Source of the DNA: an uncultured Lachnospiraceae bacterium
GTDB lineage: Bacteria > Bacillota > Clostridia > Lachnospirales > Lachnospiraceae
Reading direction: 5' to 3'
DNA length: 22,471 nucleotides
Assembly (NCBI GenBank): GCA_958426095.1
Contig: CATZYB010000015.1
Coordinates: forward strand, 1 to 22,471
Shown: positions 16,234 to 22,139 of the stretch, one piece after another
Numbering within the stretch: the stretch's first letter is position 1
How the letters are laid out: the number at the start of each line of letters is the position of its first letter
The notes under the pieces: model-generated
The model's input: the letters and a program-made list of their open reading frames with translations, nothing else
Told to the model about the DNA's origin: nothing
Database searches by the model: none
Position numbers and translations under genes: made by a program

Positions 16234-17292
16234 TTACAGACTGTTCAGATAGTTTGTCCCATTGCGCTTCTTGCCCATCGAAGCGTTTTTAATTTTTTCA
16301 AGTCCGGTTTTCGGTACATCCTTGAACTCCAGAATGTTTTTCTCCCGGGCCAGATTTAAGAGCCGTTCACCTTTTTCCGTGCGGACGATGACCTGATTCC
16401 AGCCTTTATCCACATCCCAGCCATCAGCGCTGCGGGCGCCGCCCACAGACAGGTCGCTGAATTCTGCCGTCATATCCGTACAGGCATGACAAGCCTGACG
16501 CACGATCGGATTCACCTCATCCAGGTCTACGGAAATATCTTTTCCATCCTCACGGAGTACCAGAGAATGATATTTGCTCGGCGGAATATCCATATGGCTT
16601 ACTTTTTCCGGATCTGCATATTTCGCTGTCAGGTTATGAATATCATTCCACTCTAAACCCCAACCGCAGAATAAACCGAATACCATACCGATGTTGTCCG
16701 CATTATTATCATTGTCCGGCAGCGGTTTGGACTTCATTTTGTAGACAGCCAGTGTTTTACACGGTGTTCCGACAACGCCGATTTTATGATATTGATTTTC
16801 TTTTAATGCCCGGTTTAAAACAGCCAGTGTCGGCGGAATCTGGAAAGTGCTTCCGGAACAGGCCCGAATTTCTTCGGCTGTTGTGGCCAGAACGCCTTCT
16901 GCATCCAAACCGCCTTTGGATTTTGTCAACACGGCCGAATCGATAAAACCTTCTTTCAGAGCCAGCTCTACCAGTGCGGTCATTGTGCCGCCATGCTGGG
17001 CATTGCCGCGGACAGCCGGGTCTGCGGCCCGTGTCAGATACAGTCCCCGGAACGGTCCGATTTCCGGCGTCAGTGTTTCTGCCGGAAAGAATTTGTTTTT
17101 CAGAGCGTCCAGATCTGCCGGCATACGCGGACAGAACACCTGACAGCGTCCTGCTGTGCGCTCACAGTCAAAAAAACATATTGTACGGCCTTCATAAGAA
17201 TCCCAATAAGGGCACATGCCCTGGCAAGCACCGCAGCCCGTACAAAGACCAGGCTTGATCACTTGTGTATCAAGTGCAAATGTACTTAACAT
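16234..17292 (-). CDS. FrhB-like iron-sulfur flavoprotein (F420 hydrogenase beta-subunit family)
   Basis: A 352-residue protein of the FrhB/FdhB family, flavin and iron-sulfur proteins that pass electrons between ferredoxin and other carriers. A 4Fe-4S motif CTGCGACQGMCP starts at Cys17, and a second Cys group (CFFDC, GRCQVFCPR) follows. The FrhB N domain contains the HGGTMTALVELAL glycine-rich turn near 99 and the C domain contains GVVGTPCKTLAVYKM and VFGLFCGWGLEW. Another Cys pair (CHAC) near 274 and the SVGGARSADGW motif are as in the family. It is the last of four genes with iorA and iorB and starts 12 bases after the small-protein gene, with a G-rich ribosome site. It probably links ferredoxin reduced by IorAB to another acceptor; which one is not visible. 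True F420 is unlikely in this host. Confidence 0.88.
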   Translation of the reverse strand: MLSTFALDTQVIKPGLCTGCGACQGMCPYWDSYEGRTICFFDCERTAGRCQVFCPRMPADLDALKNKFFPAETLTPEIGPFRGLYLTRAADPAVRGNAQHGGTMTALVELALKEGFIDSAVLTKSKGGLDAEGVLATTAEEIRACSGSTFQIPPTLAVLNRALKENQYHKIGVVGTPCKTLAVYKMKSKPLPDNDNNADNIGMVFGLFCGWGLEWNDIHNLTAKYADPEKVSHMDIPPSKYHSLVLREDGKDISVDLDEVNPIVRQACHACTDMTAEFSDLSVGGARSADGWDVDKGWNQVIVRTEKGERLLNLAREKNILEFKDVPKTGLEKIKNASMGKKRNGTNYLNSL

Positions 17293-17304
17293 TTCATATC
17301 CCCC

Positions 17305-17565
17305 CTATGTCATAATCGTCGGTATATTAAATACCTTTACAGTCATCTCATCCGCACTGTCCGGCAGATAGTTTCCAAGAATATGATTGGAACCGCAAAG
17401 ATGATCCTGAACAAGATATCTATACCCCGGTTTCTGGGGGTCTATAAATCCGGCTTCGTATAAATGTGGTGTCAGCGTATCGATCACCGTATTTCTGGGG
17501 AGCTTCAAATCCAGCGTTGCATCTGTCGTATGATGCTGAAAATGTACAGTAATCATATCATTCAT
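17305..17565 (-). CDS. Small protein with YukD/EsaB-like ubiquitin fold (tentative)
   Basis: An 86-residue protein with no catalytic motif. After MNDM it has a strand (ITVHFQHHT), a second strand ending in DLKLP, a helix (TVIDTLTPHLYEAGF), then YRYLVQD, an ILGNYLPDS turn and a last strand EMTVKVFNIP. This strand-strand-helix-strand-strand order and the LP-x-x-x-x-x-x-x-L pattern fit YukD/EsaB ubiquitin-like proteins. It lacks the C-terminal Gly-Gly of MoaD or ThiS, so a sulfur-carrier role is unlikely. The ATG at 17565 overlaps the iorB stop by eight bases; a 15-codon longer start at 17610 is possible but lies well inside iorB. It sits between iorB and the FrhB-like gene, so it may be an accessory part of the oxidoreductase. 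Function unknown. Confidence 0.75.
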   Translation of the reverse strand: MNDMITVHFQHHTTDATLDLKLPRNTVIDTLTPHLYEAGFIDPQKPGYRYLVQDHLCGSNHILGNYLPDSADEMTVKVFNIPTIMT

Positions 17566-18193
17566 CTGCGCCGCCCCCTTCCCTGTCGATGGCTTCACAG
17601 CCCTTTGCAAAAGCTTTCTGGTTCATTTCCAGAGCACGTCCCTGGAAACGCTGTGCCAGAATAGCCGCCAGCTCTTCTGTATTTAACGGCGATCCCGGAA
17701 GACGGCTGAATGCGCCGAGCAGCGCCACATTGGCAGCTCTCGTATCACCAATTTCCATAGCAATATCTGCAGCCCGTACCGCATGGGCTTCGGCTGTCAA
17801 TGCTTCAAGTTCTTTTGTAATATCCTCGATGGATGGATAGGTCTGATTTCCCTGTAAAACTCCCAGCGGATAAATCGGACGGGGATCATAAATGACCATC
17901 GTATTCGGTCCGGCATACTGACGCGCCATACGAAGCGTCTCCAGCGGCTCAAATCCGATGATGATATGAGCTTCTCCGGAAGGGATCAAAACACCCAAAT
18001 CCTCAGATTCAGACACCCGCACATGACTCATAACCGAGCCGCCTCTCTGGGATGCGCCATAGGTTTCTCCAACGGCCACCCGGAAGCCCATGTCATTCAT
18101 CGTGCTGGCAACGATTTCGGAAGCCAGTACATTTCCCTGACCGCCAATACCGCAGATAACGATGTTCAGCGGATCAAATCGCAATTTTTTCAT
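17558..18193 (-). CDS. iorB: Indolepyruvate:ferredoxin oxidoreductase, beta (gamma-domain) subunit
   Basis: A 211-residue pyruvate/ketoisovalerate oxidoreductase gamma-domain protein, the small subunit of indolepyruvate:ferredoxin oxidoreductase. The family start IVICGIGGQGNVLASEIVA, the motif ETYGASQRGGSVMSHVR near 43-60, the IIIGFEPLETLR turn and the ANVALLGAFSRLPGSPL segment are all present. With IorA it oxidatively decarboxylates aryl pyruvates made by transamination of Trp, Phe and Tyr, producing aryl-acetyl-CoA and reduced ferredoxin. Its ATG overlaps the iorA stop by four bases, so the two subunits are coupled. Confidence 0.94.
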   Translation of the reverse strand: MKKLRFDPLNIVICGIGGQGNVLASEIVASTMNDMGFRVAVGETYGASQRGGSVMSHVRVSESEDLGVLIPSGEAHIIIGFEPLETLRMARQYAGPNTMVIYDPRPIYPLGVLQGNQTYPSIEDITKELEALTAEAHAVRAADIAMEIGDTRAANVALLGAFSRLPGSPLNTEELAAILAQRFQGRALEMNQKAFAKGCEAIDREGGGADE

Positions 18194-20073
18194 TCTTCCT
18201 CACCGCCTTCCACTTTAATAGCTCCGGACGGACAAAGCTGGGCGCAAACGCCGCAGCCCACGCAGGACATCGGGTCGATTTGGGCTTTATTTTTTGTGAA
18301 ATCCCATGAATTGCCGGGACATCCCCATACACGGCTGCAGAATTTGTCACAGCCGCAGCCATCGCCGTAACAGATATCCTGATCCACATAAACTTTCAGA
18401 CGTTTTGTGGTCTGTTTGGACATCAGTGTTGCACAAGGCTGCTTCATGATAAGCACTTTCAAGCCATCCTGATCCAATAAATCCCGAAGGATTTTTGATG
18501 TGCCTTTTACATCAAACGGATCGGCAATCGTCACCTGACAGCCGATGGCTTCGCAGATTTTTTCAATAGACATAGGCTGTGTAGAGTCGCCCATCGCTGT
18601 AATTCCGGTTCCCGGATGGGGCTGGAAGCCGGTCATCGCCGTTGCTGAATTATCCAAAACCATGAGCAGCATATTTGCATGATGATAGCTGGCATTGACA
18701 AGTCCGGGAATGATCGTATGGAAGAATGTGGAATCACCGCACATGGTAACAACCTTCTGGTCCAGGCCATAGGCTGTCAACTGTCCGAGACCTTCCGCCA
18801 GATTTACACCGGAACCCATGGCATTGCATGCCTGATAAGCCCAGAAGCCGGCCGCCTGACTGGACATAATGTAACATCCGATATCGCCGACAACGATACC
18901 CGGATTTTTTTCATATTTTAATGCTTTTTTCAATAAATAAAATGTGGCGCGATGCGGACATCCGGCACAGAAGGTCAGATCACGCACAGGAAGCGTGTCC
19001 GCTGTCCCTGTCTTTTCTTCATAATCCGGCGTATCTGCCAGAGCGGCTACCGCATTCATAACAATATCCGGATTTAATTCTCCGATTCGAGGCAGTGCGC
19101 CGTTGGAACGTCCTGAAAATGCAATATTCAGACGATGTTTACCGGCGATAGCTTCCAGATTGTGTTCCAATACCGGATCCACTTCTTCTAACACAAGCAC
19201 CTGCTCTGCCGAACGTAAATACTGGAGAATATAATTCTCCGGTAATGGCCATACCGTTGCGAGACTCAAAAGTCCTACTTCACCGCTCACTTCCAGACGG
19301 CGAATCGCTTCATGACAATAAAGCCGTCCCGTTCCTCCGGCAACGATCAGTTTCTCCGGCCGCTCCGGACCCTCATAATGATTGTAAGGACAAGTCTCAA
19401 ATATCTCCTGAATATTATCCAGTTTTTTCAACATCGGCTCATGTAAATAATTGACGCAGGTCATACGATCCCATTCTCCGACCTGCTGCATCTGGTGCGG
19501 TTTCTCCGGCAATTCGCCTAAAACCACATTTCCACGTCCATGGCAGACGCAGGTCGTCAAACGCACGATAACCATCTGCTGCGTTTTCTCGGAAAGCTCA
19601 AAAGCATACGGAATCATATCTTTTGCTTCCTGCATATTTGTCGGCTCGAGCATCGGCACATCGGCAGACATGGCCTGATAACGCGAGTCAAACTCATTGG
19701 TACTTGAGTGTGCGCTCGGGTCATCCGACGTGATGATGACAAGCCCTCCTTTAATCCCATGCTGTGCGCCGCAATGAAGCGCATCGGCTACACATAACAA
19801 ACCGTTCTGTTTAACAACACACAACGACCGCGCATTTGCAAGCGATACACCAATACAGGCTTCCAACGCGCATACCTCATTGGTTGACCACTCTGCATAA
19901 AAATTACGTTCACGGGCAATCTTTCCCAACATGCCCAACACCTGTGAAGACGGAGAACCCGGATAAGACGCCGCAAAATTTATACCAGCCTCAACCGCTC
20001 CACGTACAACGGCCTCATTCCCCTGCATCAGACAGACCTTTCCAGGGGCATCCGCTGTTATTGTCCATTCCAT
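18190..20073 (-). CDS. iorA: Indolepyruvate:ferredoxin oxidoreductase, alpha subunit
   Basis: A 627-residue TPP-dependent large subunit with the usual fused domain order. The pyrimidine-binding domain (about 1-170) has GNEAVVRGAVEAGINFAASYPGSP. The middle domain contains LIVAGGTGRLYCHEA, and the TPP/Mg site is near 440 (GDSTFFHTIIPGL and VLDNSATAMTG). The ferredoxin-like tail carries a canonical second cluster (Cys604, 607, 610, 614). The first cluster region is more cysteine-rich than usual, with Cys568, 573, 575, 579 and 585. The start is preceded by AGGAGG 13-14 bases upstream, a little long but without a better ATG. It is the first gene of the four-gene operon. Confidence 0.95.
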   Translation of the reverse strand: MEWTITADAPGKVCLMQGNEAVVRGAVEAGINFAASYPGSPSSQVLGMLGKIARERNFYAEWSTNEVCALEACIGVSLANARSLCVVKQNGLLCVADALHCGAQHGIKGGLVIITSDDPSAHSSTNEFDSRYQAMSADVPMLEPTNMQEAKDMIPYAFELSEKTQQMVIVRLTTCVCHGRGNVVLGELPEKPHQMQQVGEWDRMTCVNYLHEPMLKKLDNIQEIFETCPYNHYEGPERPEKLIVAGGTGRLYCHEAIRRLEVSGEVGLLSLATVWPLPENYILQYLRSAEQVLVLEEVDPVLEHNLEAIAGKHRLNIAFSGRSNGALPRIGELNPDIVMNAVAALADTPDYEEKTGTADTLPVRDLTFCAGCPHRATFYLLKKALKYEKNPGIVVGDIGCYIMSSQAAGFWAYQACNAMGSGVNLAEGLGQLTAYGLDQKVVTMCGDSTFFHTIIPGLVNASYHHANMLLMVLDNSATAMTGFQPHPGTGITAMGDSTQPMSIEKICEAIGCQVTIADPFDVKGTSKILRDLLDQDGLKVLIMKQPCATLMSKQTTKRLKVYVDQDICYGDGCGCDKFCSRVWGCPGNSWDFTKNKAQIDPMSCVGCGVCAQLCPSGAIKVEGGEEE

Positions 20074-20140
20074 GGATTTAAGTCACCTCCTCTTTCCCGA
20101 AATCCAACTGCTTTGCTTATTAATGTCAGATTGGGAATAT

Positions 20141-20187
20141 TGACGAATTTGTCATTACTATTCTAACATGTATTAGTAAAAATGCAA
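20141..20187 (-). promoter_or_regulatory. iorA promoter with downstream palindrome
   Basis: On the minus strand TTGCAT (20182-20187) and TAGAAT (20160-20165) are 16 bases apart, and the -10 is extended (TGTTAGAAT). Just downstream is TGAC-N6-GTCA (20141-20154), with symmetric flanking T/A bases, at the likely transcription start. A repressor bound there would block the promoter; its identity is unknown. Confidence 0.6.
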
Positions 20188-20236
20188 TATGATTAGTCTG
20201 AACTTTATCCTTTTTTCTGTAATTATGCAAAAAAGG

Positions 20237-20310
20237 GCGTCCTTTGGGTAGCTACTCATAAAACAGTATCAACCGACAAACTGAAATAGGGTAGCTGTCA
20301 TACAGGACGC
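20237..20310. repeat. Inverted repeat GCGTCCT / AGGACGC with internal GGGTAGCT copies
   Basis: GCGTCCT (20237-20243) pairs with AGGACGC (20304-20310). Two GGGTAGCT-starting stretches (about 20246 and 20289) lie inside. It could be a stem of an element-end structure or the end of a noncoding transcript. No gene is seen here. Confidence 0.4.
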
Positions 20311-20312
20311 AG

Positions 20313-20355
20313 AAAAAGGCGGGTAGGAAACAAAGCGTTTCTTGCCCGCTTTTTT
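20313..20355 (+). terminator. Strong terminator hairpin in the element end
   Basis: A GC-rich stem (GCGGGTAGGAAAC with GTTTCTTGCCCGC, two mismatches) around a five-base loop is followed by six T on the plus strand and flanked by five A on the other side, so it may work in both directions. It would shield iorA from element transcription. Confidence 0.7.
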
Positions 20356-20362
20356 CATGCCC

Positions 20363-20480
20363 TTTGTTACGCAGTAGGGGCTGAAAAAGCATTGATACAG
20401 GCGGCTTTGCGGGCGCATTTCCCACGCGGTAAGGGTTTTATACCTTTTCTCTCAAAAACGCCTTTCTACTGCGTAACAAA
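20363..20480. repeat. 15-base inverted repeat around TTACGCAGTAG, third copy at 20764
   Basis: TTTGTTACGCAGTAG (20363-20377) recurs inverted as CTACTGCGTAACAAA (20466-20480), an exact 15-base match 88 bases apart. A near copy, TGTTACGCAATAG (20764-20776), follows in the first orientation. The enclosed 88 bases contain no credible gene. Confidence 0.7.
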
Positions 20481-20777
20481 AACGCGGTAATTATCCAATA
20501 GAGCATAAACAGCCTATCTTGGATTTCCCTATGTTGGAAAAGCCTACGTTGGATTATCCAACATTGGAAAAACCTACGTTGGAAAATCCAATGCAATTAA
20601 ATAAAGATATAACTAACTAAAGAAAAACCAAATACGGATTTAATCAAATACCGATTCCATTCCTATCCTTTCCCTAATCCCTCTCCTTTGGAGCAAAGCG
20701 GCAGAGCCGACGAAATGGAAGGGAATGAAACGGAAATAGCGACACAAAGAAATATCGTTTGCTATGTTACGCAATAG
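20477..20777 (+). pseudogene. Frameshifted remnant of a RepA-type replication initiator gene
   Basis: One plus-strand frame from 20477 to a stop at 20618 gives a linker of repeated PTLEK/PTLEN units ending in PMQLNKDITN. A different frame from 20673 to a stop at 20775 gives NPSPLEQSGRADEMEGNE. Repeats of this kind followed by a Pro/Ser stretch and an acidic GRADEME-like part are typical of the variable middle of RepA (RepA_N-type) initiators on clostridial conjugative elements. Both the conserved N-terminal domain and the C-terminal domain are missing and the frame is broken, so no working protein is made. The identification rests on remembered family features, not on an alignment. Confidence 0.5.
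20513..20587 (+). repeat. Five tandem 15-base repeats
   Basis: Five units of exactly 15 bases follow one another (starts 20513, 20528, 20543, 20558, 20573), consensus CCTACGTTGGAAAAN, with a decayed sixth at 20588. Each encodes a pentapeptide of the type P-T-L-E-K, so they are coding repeats inside the repA remnant rather than iterons or CRISPR. Confidence 0.85.
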
Positions 20778-20950
20778 AACGCCATTTTGAAGGTGGGAGT
20801 ATAAAACCCTTGCTCCTGTCCTTATCGTCGCTGTAATGCGCTTAAATCAAGCGAGAGAAGCACTCTAACGCGTATCACGCCATAATGGATTGAGAGCGTA
20901 AGCGGTTTATCCGATTGCGCTCTCTTAGCTGCCCAACAGCAAAGACAGGG
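20778..20950. other. No gene seen between the repA remnant and the HTH terminator
   Basis: This stretch contains an imperfect hairpin (about 20890-20925, GAGAGCG with CGCTCTC) and broken frames on both strands. No start with a ribosome site and no recognisable protein were found. Confidence 0.5.
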
Positions 20951-21000
20951 AAAGCCGTCAAGGACGCGCAAGCGTGCATTTTATCCTTGACGGCTTTTTC
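20951..21000. terminator. 14-bp-stem terminator downstream of the HTH gene
   Basis: AAAGCCGTCAAGGA (20951-20964) pairs perfectly with 20984-20997, and the loop holds a smaller GC-rich stem. Five T follow on the plus strand and CTTTCCC on the minus strand. It lies 16 bases after the HTH gene stop, so it probably ends the sigma/HTH transcript, perhaps in both directions. Confidence 0.65.
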
Positions 21001-21015
21001 TGGCTTTGCTACTTC

Positions 21016-21219
21016 CTACCTGTCAAAACGGAATTGCAGGATAGCTTTAATAAGCTGTGCTTTCAGACGGTCTTGAATATCGTCGTTGATATGTCCCCGG
21101 TAGGTGGACAGGTATTTGATGTGTCCGGCATAGTGCCGCAATACCGCGTCTATGGCTTCCGGCTCTCCGATAATCGCTTTTTCAATGACTTCAAAGGGTA
21201 TCAGCTTCTTGTTCCTCAT
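21016..21219 (-). CDS. HTH_16-type small regulator of a conjugative element
   Basis: A 67-residue helix-turn-helix protein of the kind found beside the orf7-like sigma factor in Tn916/Tn1549 elements (orf8-like). It begins IPFEVIEKAIIGEPEAIDAVL, then HYAGHIKYLS, the usual start of the HTH_16 domain, and ends in a helix LKAQLIKAILQF. The gene starts 29 bases inside the sigma gene, so the two are made together. It probably acts with the sigma factor to control excision genes, but those genes are absent here. Confidence 0.85.
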   Translation of the reverse strand: MRNKKLIPFEVIEKAIIGEPEAIDAVLRHYAGHIKYLSTYRGHINDDIQDRLKAQLIKAILQFRFDR

Positions 21220-21649
21220 GCTCTGATTTTAACCATTCCTTTCTCAACTGCTTCAACGCCGCGTGTTTCCAGTAATTAGCTGTGCTTCGGGAACGCCCGT
21301 ACTCGTTCCCGACTTCTGTATCAGTGTAACCGAGGAAAAAGTACATCAGCAGGACAGCGCGCCGTTGCTCCGGCAATTTGGCTAATATGTCGGCTAACCG
21401 TTCACTTGCAATAATAATCTTCTGCCCTTTCACAACAAAGGCAGTCGGCTTGTCGTATTGTTCAAAGTAATTGTCTGTCGTGAATGGTTCAAAGGGTGTT
21501 TCCGACATTAGATAGTCAAGCGATACTTCATGCTTCTGTTTCCGCCCAAAATCGCGGTATGCGCTGATTGCCGCGTTGCGAAGAACAATTCTGCAAAAGG
21601 CGGCAAAGGCATATTCGATATGCTCCCTGAATTGTTCAGAATACCTCAT
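21191..21649 (-). CDS. Tn916-orf7-like sigma-70-family factor
   Basis: A 152-residue sigma-70-family protein of the conjugative-element type. The N-terminal half (FAAFCRIVLRNAAISAYRDFGR) corresponds to region 2, and the C-terminal half (LPEQRRAVLLMYFFLGYTDTEV, then EYGRSRSTANYWKHAALKQLR) is a region 4 helix-turn-helix. A variable linker lies between. The ATG is preceded by AAAGGGGGTGATG with good spacing. In Tn916 this gene class promotes transcription of xis and int; here its normal targets next door are missing, which suggests it is a leftover or acts on DNA outside the window. Confidence 0.9.
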   Translation of the reverse strand: MRYSEQFREHIEYAFAAFCRIVLRNAAISAYRDFGRKQKHEVSLDYLMSETPFEPFTTDNYFEQYDKPTAFVVKGQKIIIASERLADILAKLPEQRRAVLLMYFFLGYTDTEVGNEYGRSRSTANYWKHAALKQLRKEWLKSEHEEQEADTL

Positions 21650-21875
21650 TTTTTCATCACCCCCTTTCTTCCCAGTAGGGGGCTATTACAACAAACGCCC
21701 ATGCGGATAAAACCGCATGAGCGTTTGAGTAATACGAATTATTAAGACATATTAAATGAGCAGACAGTTCATATTCATTGGCACACTGGTATGTTCTTTG
21801 ATACAAATTTTTTTTGGTAGGCTATCCATATATACATAGAAAAAGTACATAACATTCTCTCTTTTCAAATGAAAT
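21650..21875 (-). promoter_or_regulatory. Leader of the sigma gene with a 15-bp hairpin
   Basis: No gene is seen. Read on the minus strand, a stem (21713-21727 with 21692-21706, one mismatch, six-base loop) lies about 43 bases before the sigma start and is followed by TTGTTGTAAT. It resembles an attenuator, as known for control of Tn916 genes, but the T-tract is weak. The AT-rich remainder gives no clear promoter. Confidence 0.45.
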
Positions 21876-21920
21876 ACAAAAAGCCGATAACAGCATTTTC
21901 AAATCTGCGTGTTATCGGCT
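21876..21920 (-). terminator. Terminator of the oxidoreductase-KTR unit
   Basis: AGCCGATAACA (21882-21892) pairs perfectly with TGTTATCGGCT (21910-21920); on the minus strand TTTTTGTATTTC follows. It lies directly after the KTR gene stop. Confidence 0.85.
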
Positions 21921-21926
21921 CTGCGT

Positions 21927-22139
21927 CTAAACGTCTGGCTCTTTGATAATAGATATATTTAGATGTTTTGCGTTAATTATAGTTTCTTCTTTACATTTTG
22001 GACAATACAGCGGAAAGTTCTTTAAAACAGTGTCTACTCTAATTTTATTTCGTGTTTTTTTGCCACAAACAGGACAGAAAATCCATTCTGAGTTGATACT
22101 TTTTACAGTTGCGTTTATATTAAAGTTTCCGTTCCGCAT
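21927..22139 (-). CDS. Cysteine-rich KTR-domain protein (zinc ribbon)
   Basis: A 70-residue protein of the Cys_rich_KTR family. Two CxxC pairs, FCPVCGKKTRNKI and LYCPKCKEE, are separated by 22 residues between the inner cysteines and form a zinc ribbon; the KTR triplet after the first pair names the family. It is usually found on conjugative elements, often next to resistance genes, and its function is unknown. The ATG at 22139 has AGGA eight bases before it. A longer in-frame start at 22331 would overlap the conserved end of the oxidoreductase gene and is rejected. The gene overlaps the oxidoreductase end by 20 bases, so the two are translationally coupled. Confidence 0.88.
   Translation of the reverse strand: MRNGNFNINATVKSINSEWIFCPVCGKKTRNKIRVDTVLKNFPLYCPKCKEETIINAKHLNISIIKEPDV

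Noticed and set aside
16847..17289. Overlapping plus-strand frames of about 98 residues inside the FrhB-like gene
   Set aside because: They are antisense shadows of a conserved iron-sulfur gene with no ribosome sites.
17305..17565. MoaD/ThiS-type sulfur carrier
   Set aside because: The C-terminus ends IPTIMT and lacks the required Gly-Gly, and no activating enzyme is nearby.
20513..20602. CRISPR array or plasmid iterons
   Set aside because: Units of 15 bases abut without spacers and keep an open reading frame, which fits a coding repeat.
20974..21279. 101-residue plus-strand frame across the HTH gene
   Set aside because: It is antisense to the HTH and sigma genes and begins in the terminator hairpin.
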